Assembly: GCF_016908275.1 (NCBI RefSeq)
Contig: NZ_JAFBDN010000006.1
Location: 1-64,000, forward strand
Direction of reading: 5' to 3'
Source: Periweissella beninensis
Lineage (GTDB): Bacteria > Bacillota > Bacilli > Lactobacillales > Lactobacillaceae
Length of the DNA: 64,000 nt
Shown here: in pieces, positions 17,065 to 25,990 of the stretch
How the letters are laid out: each line of letters begins with the position of its first letter
Numbering within the stretch: position 1 is the stretch's first letter
The notes under the pieces: model-generated
What the model saw: the letters and a program-made list of their open reading frames with translations, nothing else
Database searches by the model: none
What the model was told of the DNA's origin: nothing
Program-made: the position numbers and the translations under genes

Positions 17065-17955
17065 ATGAGTGAACAACGTAATATTGAAATTGGCGAAAAG
17101 TTACGTGCTGCTCGTCAAGCTAAAGGTTTTACTTTAGACGACTTACAACAAAAAACGAAGATTCAAAAAAGATATTTAAATGCGATTGAAAATGGTGATT
17201 TTAAGCAGTTACCGGGTGATTTTTATGTGCGTGCTTTTACAAAACAATTTGCGATGGCCGTTGATATTAACCCGGATGAGCTATTAGCAAATGCTCCAGA
17301 AAAGGTTATTGAACCAACAACCGATTTAAGTAATTCTCGGACAGATGCAGACAATGTTACTCGGACAGGCATTGATAATGAAGTAACATCAACCGATAAA
17401 TTACAAGCAATTGTACCTAAGGTCATTATTGGGATATTAGTAATAGTTGTGTTGGTGGTTGTTTGGTTTATTGCTCAGTCAGTATCACCAAATACAAGCA
17501 GTCAAAAAAGTGCCAATTCTTCAAATGTCTCAGTCTCAAGTAATAAAGTTACTAAAAAAGCCAAGGTAACAAAAAGCACTGCTACTAAAAAGAAAGAAAA
17601 CCAATCCCCAAAAACTAAGACAGTTAAAACAACAATTGGAACAGGGACAACTAGTGGTACTACTACTAGTTTTACGGTAACTACCGCTAATAAAGCACGT
17701 AAGGTTAAAATTAGTTCAAAGTATCGTACATGGTTAACAGTTACAAACAATGCTGGTTCTACATTAGCTAGTGAAATGATGCAAGCAAATTCAACAAAAA
17801 CAATAACTGTCGCTAAGGATGTAACTACACTAACTATTAGATCAGGGTATGCTTTAGGGACTACGATAACGATTAATAAGGTCGCTGCTAATATTCCAAC
17901 AAGTACCTTAACAACACGTAATTATCAATTTAATTTTGAAAAGAGTGCTAAATAA
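17065..17955 (+). CDS. rodZ: RodZ-like helix-turn-helix membrane protein (YmfM)
   Basis: A 296-residue bitopic membrane protein linked to cell-shape control through MreB. Residues about 5-75 form an Xre-type helix-turn-helix (GEKLRAARQAKGFTLDDLQQKTKIQKRYLNAIENGDF). A single membrane helix lies at about 115-137 (VPKVIIGILVIVVLVVVWFI). A low-complexity Ser/Thr/Lys linker (about 145-210) leads to an outer beta-rich C-terminal domain (WLTVTNN...) of the DUF4115 type. It sits between the M16 pair and pgsA as in B. subtilis. Confidence 0.9.
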   Translation: MSEQRNIEIGEKLRAARQAKGFTLDDLQQKTKIQKRYLNAIENGDFKQLPGDFYVRAFTKQFAMAVDINPDELLANAPEKVIEPTTDLSNSRTDADNVTRTGIDNEVTSTDKLQAIVPKVIIGILVIVVLVVVWFIAQSVSPNTSSQKSANSSNVSVSSNKVTKKAKVTKSTATKKKENQSPKTKTVKTTIGTGTTSGTTTSFTVTTANKARKVKISSKYRTWLTVTNNAGSTLASEMMQANSTKTITVAKDVTTLTIRSGYALGTTITINKVAANIPTSTLTTRNYQFNFEKSAK

Positions 17956-17956
17956 G

Positions 17957-18538
17957 ATGAATTTACCAAATAAATTAACTGTTTTTCGAATGTTATTGAT
18001 TCCGATATTTATTATTTTATTAGTAATACCTACCTATTCAGCTGTTAATATAATGGGAGCAATAGTCCCAATAACTCATGTATTGGCTGCAATTGTTTTT
18101 ATTATTGCATCTTTAACTGATTTACTTGATGGTAAAATTGCTCGTGCGCGTCATTTGGTTACTAATTTTGGCAAATTTGCGGATCCGTTAGCTGATAAAT
18201 TATTAGTGATGACCGCCTTAATTTTTTTAGTACAATTTAACAAAGCACCAGCTTGGATAATTGCAATTATTGTCATTCGAGAATTAGCAATTACTGGATT
18301 ACGATTATTAATCGTTGAAAATAATGGAAAAGTGTTGGCTGCTGCATATCCAGGCAAAATAAAAACCACCACGCAAATGATTGCAATCATTTTCTTTTAT
18401 TTAAATGATGCTTTTTTTAGTCCGTTGCATGTACCATTTGCAACTATTATGTTGTGGATTGCCTTAATCTTCACGATATATTCAGGAATTGATTATTTTG
18501 TTCAAAACAGATCAGTATTTTCAGATGGTTTTAAATAA
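17957..18538 (+). CDS. pgsA: CDP-diacylglycerol-glycerol-3-phosphate 3-phosphatidyltransferase
   Basis: A 193-residue integral membrane enzyme making phosphatidylglycerol phosphate, the committed step to phosphatidylglycerol, cardiolipin and lipoteichoic acid precursors. The CDP-alcohol phosphotransferase motif (DG..AR........G...D...D) is complete in DLLDGKIARARHLVTNFGKF followed by ADPLADK. The N-terminus MNLPNKLTVFRMLLIP is standard. ATG 17957 is chosen 1 nt after the rodZ stop; an in-frame TTG at 17936 lies inside rodZ. Confidence 0.95.
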   Translation: MNLPNKLTVFRMLLIPIFIILLVIPTYSAVNIMGAIVPITHVLAAIVFIIASLTDLLDGKIARARHLVTNFGKFADPLADKLLVMTALIFLVQFNKAPAWIIAIIVIRELAITGLRLLIVENNGKVLAAAYPGKIKTTTQMIAIIFFYLNDAFFSPLHVPFATIMLWIALIFTIYSGIDYFVQNRSVFSDGFK

Positions 18539-18560
18539 GTGATTGTATTAAAGAAAACAG

Positions 18561-18600
18561 TATAAAAGTTGCTCGTCGTTGAGGAATAGCTACTTTTATA
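18561..18600. repeat. Hairpin after pgsA
   Basis: A 9-bp stem TATAAAAGT / ACTTTTATA is extended by a T-T mismatch and GCT / AGC, with a 14-nt loop CGTCGTTGAGGAAT. There is no T run. It lies 22 nt after pgsA and before the terminator at 18644. Its role is unknown; it may be an mRNA stability element. Confidence 0.4.
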
Positions 18601-18643
18601 GTAGGTGGTTATGATCAAAATAAGGTTTAAAAGATATACATAA

Positions 18644-18693
18644 TAAAATTAGAAAGGGCTGGATTTTTTTAAATTCAGCCCTTTCTAATTTTA
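18644..18693. terminator. Strong terminator between pgsA and cinA
   Basis: An inverted repeat of about 22 bp (core AGAAAGGGCTG / CAGCCCTTTCT) with a small T-rich loop; the flanks AAAATT/AATTTT supply the T run. The rest of the 302-nt gap 18539-18840 holds the hairpin at 18561 and the cinA promoter region. Confidence 0.8.
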
Positions 18694-18810
18694 TCAGCGC
18701 TATAATTAACTATTATCGGATCTTACTGTTATTTGTATATTAAATAAGCATCTTTTATCCCAATGACTAATGTTTTTTGCTAGAATAAAAAGAAGATACA
18801 TACTAGTAAG

Positions 18811-18820
18811 TACGTATAAT
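18811..18820 (+). promoter_or_regulatory. cinA promoter -10 region
   Basis: A perfect TATAAT (18815-18820) overlaps TACGTATA (18811-18818), one base from the competence-sigma box TACGAATA known from streptococci and lactococci. No good -35 box is visible, which would suit either an activator-dependent or an alternative-sigma promoter. GGGGG 15 nt downstream is the ribosome site region of cinA. Confidence 0.4.
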
Positions 18821-18840
18821 ATATTTAGGGGGCATGAGCC

Positions 18841-20103
18841 ATGCAAGCTGAAATCATCGCTGTAGGAACAGAGTTACTTTTGGGACAAATAATTGATACT
18901 AATAGTCCGAAAGTGGCACAAAAATTAGCAGAATTAGATATTAACGTATTTTATCAAACAACGGTTGGTGATAATGAACCCCGCCTAATTGATGCATTAC
19001 AAATTGCTAGTGAAAGAGCCGATTTAATAATAACAATTGGTGGATTAGGACCAACTGTTGATGATTTAACTAAACAAACAGTTGCGAAATTTTTAAAACA
19101 AGAATTAGCTGCTGATGAACAAGCATTGAAAAAAATAATTGACTATCATGATACTACAAGTAAACCAATGTCAGAAAATAATAAATTACAAGCTTTGTAC
19201 TTGGCAGCGGGGCAGTCTCTAAAAAATGATAATGGTTTTGCTGTTGGGTCCTTCTATAAAAATCCTAATGGACCTGATGTGTTACTTTTACCTGGACCAC
19301 CATGGGAATTAGAACCAATGCTAACTAATTATACAGTGCCCGTATTACAAAAAGAATATAAAAACACTGGAATGTTGATATCAAGAGTTTTACGTTTTTT
19401 TGGAATTGGGGAATCTCGTTTAGCAACTAAACTAGCTGATTTAATCGATGAGCAATCTAATCCAACAATTGCCCCCTATGCTAAAAAGCATGAAGTAACT
19501 TTACGATTAACTGCGCAAGCTGATAATCGCGAAAGTGCAATTAAAATGTTGGATCTTGCTGAAGATAAAATAATGGAACGTGTTGGTATTTATTTTTATG
19601 GTTATGGTGATGATAATTCACTAGTAAAATGTTTAGCCAATTTACTAATTGGCCAGCAGTTAACAATATCAGCTGCTGAGAGTTTGACTGCTGGATTATT
19701 TCAAAGCACATTAGCGACGTTTCCTGGCATTTCAACGGTTTTTCCGGGAGGAGTTGTTACTTATAACCCAACTGCAAAAAATAAATTAGCTAAGGTACCT
19801 GTTGATGTTATCGATACATATGGTGTAGTTAGTCGGGAAACTGCCATTGAAATGGCAAAGGGAATTAAGGAGCGGCTAAGTACAAATATTGCAATTAGCT
19901 TTACTGGTGTGGCATCTGGTGAATTAGAGGGGCATAAGGCAGGCATGGTTTGGATCGGTTTAGCTTATGAAGATCAGCCAGTTGAGGCTTATTTATATCA
20001 ATTTGGGCAAGATCGACAAAAAAATAGAGAAAGGGCTGTTTTAACTGGATTAGACTTGATTCGACGTAAAATTTTAAATCAAACAATTCCAGAACAAATA
20101 TAA
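18841..20103 (+). CDS. cinA: CinA competence/damage-inducible protein
   Basis: A 420-residue two-domain protein. The N-terminal molybdopterin-binding-like domain opens with AEIIAVGTELLLGQIIDTNS and holds LIITIGGLGPTVDDLT. The C-terminal domain (about 250-415; ISAAESLTAGLFQSTLA, SFTGVASGELEGHKAGMVWIGL) is the nicotinamide-nucleotide amidase (PncC) type. Known activities in the family are NMN deamidation and ADP-ribose pyrophosphatase. The start is ATG 18841 after GGGGGCATGAGCC. It is directly upstream of recA, as in streptococci where the pair is competence-induced. Confidence 0.95.
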   Translation: MQAEIIAVGTELLLGQIIDTNSPKVAQKLAELDINVFYQTTVGDNEPRLIDALQIASERADLIITIGGLGPTVDDLTKQTVAKFLKQELAADEQALKKIIDYHDTTSKPMSENNKLQALYLAAGQSLKNDNGFAVGSFYKNPNGPDVLLLPGPPWELEPMLTNYTVPVLQKEYKNTGMLISRVLRFFGIGESRLATKLADLIDEQSNPTIAPYAKKHEVTLRLTAQADNRESAIKMLDLAEDKIMERVGIYFYGYGDDNSLVKCLANLLIGQQLTISAAESLTAGLFQSTLATFPGISTVFPGGVVTYNPTAKNKLAKVPVDVIDTYGVVSRETAIEMAKGIKERLSTNIAISFTGVASGELEGHKAGMVWIGLAYEDQPVEAYLYQFGQDRQKNRERAVLTGLDLIRRKILNQTIPEQI

Positions 20104-20106
20104 ACA

Positions 20107-20120
20107 GAAACACATGTTCG
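20107..20120 (+). promoter_or_regulatory. LexA/SOS box candidate upstream of recA
   Basis: GAAACACATGTTCG matches 11 of 14 positions of CGAACATATGTTCG, and its core fits the Bacillota LexA (DinR) pattern AAC-N4-GTT. It lies 9 nt before the recA -35 box. The same bases form a weak hairpin (AAACAC/GTGTTT plus T run) that could also end cinA transcripts. Confidence 0.55.
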
Positions 20121-20128
20121 TGTTTTTG

Positions 20129-20157
20129 TTGCATATTGGTAGTAAAAATAGTATGAT
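20129..20157 (+). promoter_or_regulatory. recA promoter
   Basis: TTGCAT (20129-20134) and TATGAT (20152-20157) with a 17-nt spacer. It gives recA its own promoter besides read-through from cinA. Confidence 0.65.
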
Positions 20158-20202
20158 TACTGATACAGAATTGTTCGGTTAAACCCTTAAGGAGGATTAG
20201 AA

Positions 20203-21261
20203 TTGGCAGATGAACGGAAAGCAGCTTTAGATGCTGCACTTAAGAAAATTGAAAAAAACTTTGGTAAAGGTTCGATAATGCGTTTAGGGGAAAATGCACA
20301 AACGCAAGTTTCCACAGTTCCTTCTGGTTCTTTAAAATTAGATATTGCTTTAGGCGTGGGAGGCTATCCTAAGGGAAGAATTATTGAGGTCTATGGGCCA
20401 GAGTCTTCTGGTAAAACAACGCTAGCATTACATGCGGTAGCTGAAATTCAAAAGTTAGGTGGAACAGCTGCCTATATCGATGCTGAAAATGCCTTAGATT
20501 CAAAATATGCTGCAAATTTAGGTGTTAATATTGATGACCTATTGCTCTCGCAACCAGATACTGGTGAACAAGGTTTAGAAATTGCCGATGCTTTGGTTTC
20601 TTCTGGGGCAATTGATGTATTAGTGGTTGATTCTGTAGCTGCTTTAGTACCAAGAGCTGAAATTGAGGGTGATATGGGTGATTCGCACGTTGGATTGCAA
20701 GCGCGACTTATGTCACAAGCACTTCGTAAATTATCAGGATCTATCAATAAGACAGGAACAATTGCGATTTTTATTAACCAAATTCGTGAAAAGGTCGGGG
20801 TTATGTTTGGAAATCCCGAAACTACCCCCGGCGGACGAGCACTTAAATTCTATGCGACTGTTCGATTAGAAGTAAGACGTGCGACTCAAATTAAAGATGG
20901 TACTGATGTTATTGGAAATAACACGAAAATAAAAGTTGTTAAAAATAAAGTTGCGCCACCATTTAAGGTAGCTGAAGTTGATATTATGTATGGTGAAGGG
21001 GTTTCCCAAACGGGCGAATTAATTGACTTAGCGGTAGAACAAGAAATTGTCGATAAGTCAGGTTCTTGGTTTGCTTATAATGGTGAACGAATTGGCCAAG
21101 GTCGTGAAAATGTCAAAAAGTATCTTGATAGTGAAGAACATGCAGCAATGCGACAAGAAATATACGACCGTGTTAGAAATGCGTATGGGATTGGTGATGG
21201 CACAGATGAACCAAGTGCTACAACGATGAGTGAAAAAGAAGCGTCAGATGACGTAGAATAA
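20203..21261 (+). CDS. recA: Recombinase RecA
   Basis: A 352-residue RecA, the strand-exchange ATPase of homologous recombination and co-protease of LexA. Seen are the P-loop GPESSGKT (about 66-73), the Walker B region [11 protein letters not shown], the DNA-binding loop [22 protein letters not shown], and [21 protein letters not shown] short acidic tail ends the protein. The start is TTG 20203 with AAGGAGG 11 nt upstream; no ATG suits the conserved N-terminus [13 protein letters not shown] strong terminator follows. Modulator RecX is encoded at 6326. Confidence 0.98.
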   Translation: MADERKAALDAALKKIEKNFGKGSIMRLGENAQTQVSTVPSGSLKLDIALGVGGYPKGRIIEVYGPESSGKTTLALHAVAEIQKLGGTAAYIDAENALDSKYAANLGVNIDDLLLSQPDTGEQGLEIADALVSSGAIDVLVVDSVAALVPRAEIEGDMGDSHVGLQARLMSQALRKLSGSINKTGTIAIFINQIREKVGVMFGNPETTPGGRALKFYATVRLEVRRATQIKDGTDVIGNNTKIKVVKNKVAPPFKVAEVDIMYGEGVSQTGELIDLAVEQEIVDKSGSWFAYNGERIGQGRENVKKYLDSEEHAAMRQEIYDRVRNAYGIGDGTDEPSATTMSEKEASDDVE

Positions 21262-21271
21262 GAATTAAATT

Positions 21272-21299
21272 AAAAACTGGATACTTGTCCAGTTTTTTT
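21272..21299 (+). terminator. Terminator after recA
   Basis: 10-bp stem AAAAACTGGA / TCCAGTTTTT with a 6-nt loop and a T7 run. Confidence 0.9.
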
Positions 21300-21376
21300 A
21301 ATATCATTATTCTGGTAAAATGGGCATTAGCAGATAAAAAGATAATGAAACTAAATTAATTAACGAGGATTAAAAA

Positions 21377-22237
21377 ATGACAATGATTGATGGACAAATG
21401 GTAGCAACACAAATTAAACAACAAATTGCTAAACAAGTGAATGAATTAGCTGAGTTAGGAGTAACACCAGGTTTAGCAGTAATTATGGTCGGAAACGATG
21501 CTGCGTCTGAAATTTATGTCAAAAATAAACAACAAGTAGCAACGGATTTAGGTATCGAAGCAAATACAATAAAAATGCCAGCTGATACTACTGAGTTAGC
21601 GATTATTAAAAAAATCCAAATCTTAAATGCAGACCCAGCTGTTGATGCAATTTTAGTACAATCACCAATGCCAACACATATTAATGAACAAAATATTCAA
21701 GCCGCAATTGATCCAAGTAAAGATGTTGATGGCTTTCATCCATATAATTTAGGACAGCTGGTAACGGATGCTAATGAATATTACCCAGTTGCTAATACAC
21801 CAAGGGGAATTATGCGACTTTTGAAATGGTATGATGTCAAGACAACAGGTAAACTTGCACTCGTTATTGGCCGTTCAATTTTAGTCGGGAAACCAATGGC
21901 CGCTATGTTAACGAATGCTGACGCAACAGTAATTACTGCTAATAGCCAGACTAAAAACCTAGATGAATTAATAGCCATCGCAGATATTGTAGTGGTGGCC
22001 ATGGGTAAAGCAAATGCGATTGACGCACAAAAAATGAAGGCAGGGGCAACTTTAATTGATGTTGGAATTAATCGTTTAGCAGACGGTACACTAGTTGGTG
22101 ATGTTGCTAATAAAAATAATACTAATTTGGCTTTTGCAACACCAGTTCCTGGTGGTGTAGGGCCAATGACAATTGCGACATTAATGGAAACGACCGTTGA
22201 ATTAGCACAACAACATGTGGCTCATGGAAATGACTAA
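21377..22237 (+). CDS. folD: Bifunctional methylenetetrahydrofolate dehydrogenase/cyclohydrolase
   Basis: A 286-residue FolD, interconverting 5,10-methylene-, methenyl- and 10-formyl-tetrahydrofolate with NADP. Motifs are YVKNKQQVATDLGI with the catalytic lysine region, VDAILVQSPMPTHI, the signature DVDGFHPYN, the nucleotide-binding VIGRSILVGKPMAAML, and the closing PVPGGVGPMTIATLM. It is first in the folD-xseA-xseB-ispA-tlyA-argR-recN operon. Its stop overlaps the xseA start (TAATGG). ATG 21383 is an alternative start. Confidence 0.97.
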   Translation: MTMIDGQMVATQIKQQIAKQVNELAELGVTPGLAVIMVGNDAASEIYVKNKQQVATDLGIEANTIKMPADTTELAIIKKIQILNADPAVDAILVQSPMPTHINEQNIQAAIDPSKDVDGFHPYNLGQLVTDANEYYPVANTPRGIMRLLKWYDVKTTGKLALVIGRSILVGKPMAAMLTNADATVITANSQTKNLDELIAIADIVVVAMGKANAIDAQKMKAGATLIDVGINRLADGTLVGDVANKNNTNLAFATPVPGGVGPMTIATLMETTVELAQQHVAHGND

Positions 22238-23577
22238 TGGTACAAGAAGACAGTTATTTGACAGTAACGGCACTAACTAAATATTTGAAAAGAAAATTTG
22301 ATGTTGATCCTTATTTAGAACGGGTATATTTAACTGGTGAAATATCTAATTGGCGTAAACGGCCTAATCATCAATATTTTAGTTTAAAAGATAATGGTGC
22401 CAAAATTAGTGTGACGATGTTTAAAACGGCTTTTGCTAAAATTAAGTTTGAACCAGAAGAAGGAATGAAAGTTTTAGTAACTGGTAGAGTAAGTTTGTAT
22501 GAACCGCAAGGGACATATCAAATCATAATTGATAGTATGCAACCTGATGGGGTTGGTGCATTGTACCAAGCATTTGAGCAATTGAAAAACAAATTAGCCA
22601 AAGAAGGATTATTTGATAGAGTAAAAAAGGCTATACCAAAGTATCCTAAACGAATAGCAGTAATTACTTCGGCAAGTGGTGCAGTAATTAGAGATATTAT
22701 AACAACTAGTAAACGACGGTATCCATTGGTTGAAATTGTTTTATTTCCAGCCGTTGTACAAGGTAACCAAGCTGCTGTAAGCTTGGTAAAACGACTCCAA
22801 CAAGTGAATAGTGGTGATTTTGATACGATCATTATCGGGCGTGGTGGGGGCTCAATTGAAGATTTATGGCCATTTAATGAAGAAAATGTGGTGCGTCAGA
22901 TGGCAGCAATGGAGATACCAATTATTAGTTCAGTTGGTCATGAAACTGATATAACAATTGCTGATATGGTTGCTGATGTCCGAGCAGCCACGCCAACTGC
23001 CGCAGCAGAATTAGCGACCCCTAAGCTAGATGATTTGATGATTAAGATAGAGCAACTCAAAGATCATTTAATAACTAGTACACAAAATAAAATAGCGTTA
23101 GTACAAGCACAGCTAGCTAAACAATTGAATAGTTATGTGCTTACACAACCCAATCGCTTATATGAAGGTTATTTACAACGTGTTGATCAAGCGACTAATC
23201 GCTTAATTGAAAATCAACGTCAATTAATTAATAATAAACGGCATACGGTAAGTCTAGTAACACAACGGTTACCGTTACATCTTTATGAGGCAAAACTAGA
23301 ACAAAAAACGCAAAAATTGCAGCAGTTAGAGGATATATTAAACAAAGCGATGCAACAATTGATACTTAAAAAACAACAAGAGCTGCAGACCTTAGCTAAG
23401 AATTTACAATTAGTGTCTCCTTTAGACGTTTTAACACGTGGTTATTCGATCACAAAAACTGAAAAGCATGTTATTAAATCAATTAATGATGTTTCCTTGA
23501 ATCAAAACATTACAATTAAATTAGTAGATGGTACGATTGAGGCGAAAGTCATTGGTAAGAAGGATGGAGGAAGATAA
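22237..23577 (+). CDS. xseA: Exodeoxyribonuclease VII large subunit
   Basis: A 446-residue catalytic subunit of ExoVII, which degrades single-stranded DNA to oligonucleotides. The N-terminal OB fold is at about 8-105 (VYLTGEISNWRKRPNHQYFSLKD). The catalytic core holds RIAVITSASGAVIRDI, IIGRGGGSIEDLWPFN and SVGHETDITIADMVAD. A long coiled-coil region (about 265-390) precedes a C-terminal beta strand set with VLTRGYSITKT. It overlaps folD and xseB by one base each, so it is translationally coupled to both. Confidence 0.97.
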   Translation: MVQEDSYLTVTALTKYLKRKFDVDPYLERVYLTGEISNWRKRPNHQYFSLKDNGAKISVTMFKTAFAKIKFEPEEGMKVLVTGRVSLYEPQGTYQIIIDSMQPDGVGALYQAFEQLKNKLAKEGLFDRVKKAIPKYPKRIAVITSASGAVIRDIITTSKRRYPLVEIVLFPAVVQGNQAAVSLVKRLQQVNSGDFDTIIIGRGGGSIEDLWPFNEENVVRQMAAMEIPIISSVGHETDITIADMVADVRAATPTAAAELATPKLDDLMIKIEQLKDHLITSTQNKIALVQAQLAKQLNSYVLTQPNRLYEGYLQRVDQATNRLIENQRQLINNKRHTVSLVTQRLPLHLYEAKLEQKTQKLQQLEDILNKAMQQLILKKQQELQTLAKNLQLVSPLDVLTRGYSITKTEKHVIKSINDVSLNQNITIKLVDGTIEAKVIGKKDGGR

Positions 23578-23801
23578 TGGAAGAACCGACATTTGAAGAA
23601 AATTTAGCACAACTTGAAGAAATTGTTAAACACTTAGAGAGTGGTAATGTACCTTTAGAAGAAGCGTTAGAGCAATTTAAAGTTGGCGTCGGATTGAGTA
23701 ATAAATTACAAAAGACATTGCGTAATGCTGAAAATTCTTTAACAAAAATAATTGATGATAATAACCAAGAATTACCTTTTAAACCAGAGGAAGGTAAGTA
23801 A
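23577..23801 (+). CDS. xseB: Exodeoxyribonuclease VII small subunit
   Basis: A 74-residue helical protein with the family motif FEENLAQLEEIVKHLESGNVPLEEALEQFKVGVGLSN. It binds the XseA coiled coil in the ExoVII complex. Start and stop each overlap the neighbours by one base (TAATGG), giving the coupled stoichiometry expected for a subunit pair. Confidence 0.96.
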   Translation: MEEPTFEENLAQLEEIVKHLESGNVPLEEALEQFKVGVGLSNKLQKTLRNAENSLTKIIDDNNQELPFKPEEGK

Positions 23802-24664
23802 TGGATAAAACAAAATATAATAGTTTTATTGAACAGTGGCAACCAATTATTGAGGAAAATTTAGTTTTAAATATTAATAACAGTGTTACTAATGCAGAAT
23901 TACAAAAGATAATGATTTATGCCGCAACAGCTGGTGGAAAAAGACTAAGGCCTTTATTAACATTAGCGTTTTACCAAGCATTTGGTGGCACGATATCTGA
24001 TGAAACTGTGAAAGTTGCTAATGCATTGGAGCTCATTCACACTTATTCATTGATTCATGATGATTTACCGGCAATGGATAATGATAATTACCGGCGAGGT
24101 AAATTAACTAGTCATAAAAAATTTGGCGAAGCTAATGCAATCCTAGCTGGTGATGCGTTCCTAACATTAGCTTTTAGTTGGTTAACTGAAAATGATCTAA
24201 AGCCAGAGTTAAAGGTGGCACTAATTAGCAAATTAGCGTTAGCAGCTGGAGCTAATGGGATGGTATCAGGTCAAATCTTAGACATGTTAGGTAATAATCA
24301 ACAATATACTATAAGCCAATTAAAGTTGGTTCATAGAAAAAAAACAGGAGATTTAATCAGTTATGCGTGTATTGCAGGTGGTATTTTAGCCAATGTAGAT
24401 GATATGACGATTGATCTTTTGACCAAATTTGGTTATGACTATGGCATTGCATTTCAAATTAAAGATGACTTATTAGATGATGGAGATCAAGTTGATACGA
24501 TTAAGAATACTTATCCACATTTATTAGGGATGCAACAGGCACAAATTGAATTGAAAAACACAGTTAAGATAGCACGTAACTTATTAATAGATTTGAATAA
24601 ACTTAATAAAAAATTTGATTTTCAATTAATTGAGGGCTTTCTAACATATTTTGAAAGGGATTAG
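23801..24664 (+). CDS. ispA: Farnesyl/geranyl diphosphate synthase
   Basis: A 287-residue trans-isoprenyl diphosphate synthase that condenses IPP with allylic diphosphates, supplying the precursor of undecaprenyl phosphate. The first aspartate-rich motif is DDLPAMDND (about residues 87-95) and the second is FQIKDDLLDDG (about 215-225). GGKRLRPLL is the IPP-binding region. The standard first motif is DDxxxxD and is kept. Position in the xse operon is conserved in Bacillota. Confidence 0.95.
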   Translation: MDKTKYNSFIEQWQPIIEENLVLNINNSVTNAELQKIMIYAATAGGKRLRPLLTLAFYQAFGGTISDETVKVANALELIHTYSLIHDDLPAMDNDNYRRGKLTSHKKFGEANAILAGDAFLTLAFSWLTENDLKPELKVALISKLALAAGANGMVSGQILDMLGNNQQYTISQLKLVHRKKTGDLISYACIAGGILANVDDMTIDLLTKFGYDYGIAFQIKDDLLDDGDQVDTIKNTYPHLLGMQQAQIELKNTVKIARNLLIDLNKLNKKFDFQLIEGFLTYFERD

Positions 24665-24668
24665 AAAA

Positions 24669-25493
24669 ATGGCTGAAAAAGAACGTGTTGACATATTACT
24701 GGTTCAACAAGGAGTTTTTCAAACACGCGAACAGGCAAAACGGGCTATCATGGCTGGTCAAATTTTAGGAATCAATGAAGAAAGATTAGATAAGCCAGGT
24801 GTTAAAATACCAGTGACAACTGAACTACATTTAAAGGGTAAGCCGATGCCCTATGTTTCAAGAGGTGGTTTTAAATTAGCAAAGGCGTTAGATGTTTTTG
24901 AGATTGATGTTAAGGATGCAATCGTTTTGGATATAGGCTCATCTACGGGTGGTTTTACAGATGTAGTCTTACAAAATGGGGCGAAACAGTCCTATGCTTT
25001 GGATGTAGGAACTAATCAATTAGCTTGGAAATTACGATCTGATGAACGTGTGATTGTTATGGAAAATACTAATTTTAGATATGCAAAATTAGCTGATTTT
25101 ACGCAAGGGCGGCCTACTTTTGCAACGATAGATGTTTCATTTATTTCACTCCATTTAATTTTACCACCGTTACGTTCAATTCTTGCGGACAATGGTGAAG
25201 TCGTGGCTTTAATAAAACCGCAATTTGAAGCTGGTAGAGAAAATGTAGGTAAGCATGGAATCGTGAAAAATAGTGCTGTGCATCAGCAAGTTTTGCAAGA
25301 TATTATAAAATTTTCAATAGATACAGGTTTTAGTGTTAAACATTTGAGTTTTTCACCGATAAAAGGTGGGGAAGGTAATATTGAGTTTTTGATCCACTTA
25401 CAAGCAACAAGTGAAGCAACAGTTGCCCCTAGTGTTGATGTAGCCGGTGTTCAAGAATCAGCCTACCAACAGTTAAATCGAAAAGAAAATTAG
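24669..25493 (+). CDS. tlyA: TlyA-family rRNA methyltransferase
   Basis: A 274-residue protein with an N-terminal S4 RNA-binding domain (KERVDILLVQQGVFQTREQAKRAIMAGQI) and a FtsJ/RrmJ-type SAM methyltransferase domain (VLDIGSSTGGFTDVVLQNGA, DVSFISLHLILP, LIKPQFEAGRENVGKHGIV). TlyA proteins 2'-O-methylate ribosomal RNA in the relatives tested, and some are described as haemolysins. ATG 24669 is chosen with AAAGGGA upstream; an in-frame start at 24651 falls inside ispA. Confidence 0.93.
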   Translation: MAEKERVDILLVQQGVFQTREQAKRAIMAGQILGINEERLDKPGVKIPVTTELHLKGKPMPYVSRGGFKLAKALDVFEIDVKDAIVLDIGSSTGGFTDVVLQNGAKQSYALDVGTNQLAWKLRSDERVIVMENTNFRYAKLADFTQGRPTFATIDVSFISLHLILPPLRSILADNGEVVALIKPQFEAGRENVGKHGIVKNSAVHQQVLQDIIKFSIDTGFSVKHLSFSPIKGGEGNIEFLIHLQATSEATVAPSVDVAGVQESAYQQLNRKEN

Positions 25494-25515
25494 TACACAG
25501 GGAGACAATGTAGTA

Positions 25516-25968
25516 ATGAGAAAAGCAGAGCGACATGAATTAATTCGACGATTAGTCCGCAGTCAAACTTTTGAACGACAAGATCAGTTAGTAAGTGCGA
25601 TTGAAGAAAAAGCTGGAAAAAAAATAACCCAAGCAACGATTAGTCGGGATTTAAAAGAGATGCATTTGGTAAAAGTACGACTTAAGGATGGTGGCTTTGC
25701 TTATCAATACTCATTGAATGATTTTTCTATTGATGAGACACGGTTATCAAGATTATTAAAAAGAAATATTGAATCACTTGCAATCCAAGATACTTTAGTA
25801 ATGATAAAAGTGGTTCCAGGTACTGGTGAAGTAATTGGTAATTTACTTGAAGCAATGGAATTCGAAGAAGTTTTTGGTGTGTTAGTTAATGATGCTAAAA
25901 TAATGCTGTTTATTAAAGATGATTTTAATGGGCAAGAGTTAGCAGTTAAGATTAGAGAGCTACTTTAA
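25516..25968 (+). CDS. argR: Arginine repressor ArgR
   Basis: A 150-residue ArgR with the N-terminal winged helix (KAERHELIRRLVRSQTFERQDQL, ITQATISRDLKEMHLVKV) and a C-terminal arginine-binding oligomerisation domain (VVPGTGEVIGNLLEAMEFEEVFG). It senses arginine and controls arginine synthesis or breakdown genes; none are in this window. Placement between tlyA and recN is conserved in Bacillota, where the gene is also called ahrC. Confidence 0.95.
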   Translation: MRKAERHELIRRLVRSQTFERQDQLVSAIEEKAGKKITQATISRDLKEMHLVKVRLKDGGFAYQYSLNDFSIDETRLSRLLKRNIESLAIQDTLVMIKVVPGTGEVIGNLLEAMEFEEVFGVLVNDAKIMLFIKDDFNGQELAVKIRELL

Positions 25969-25990
25969 TTAGCCTGTAAGGAGGGGGAAT

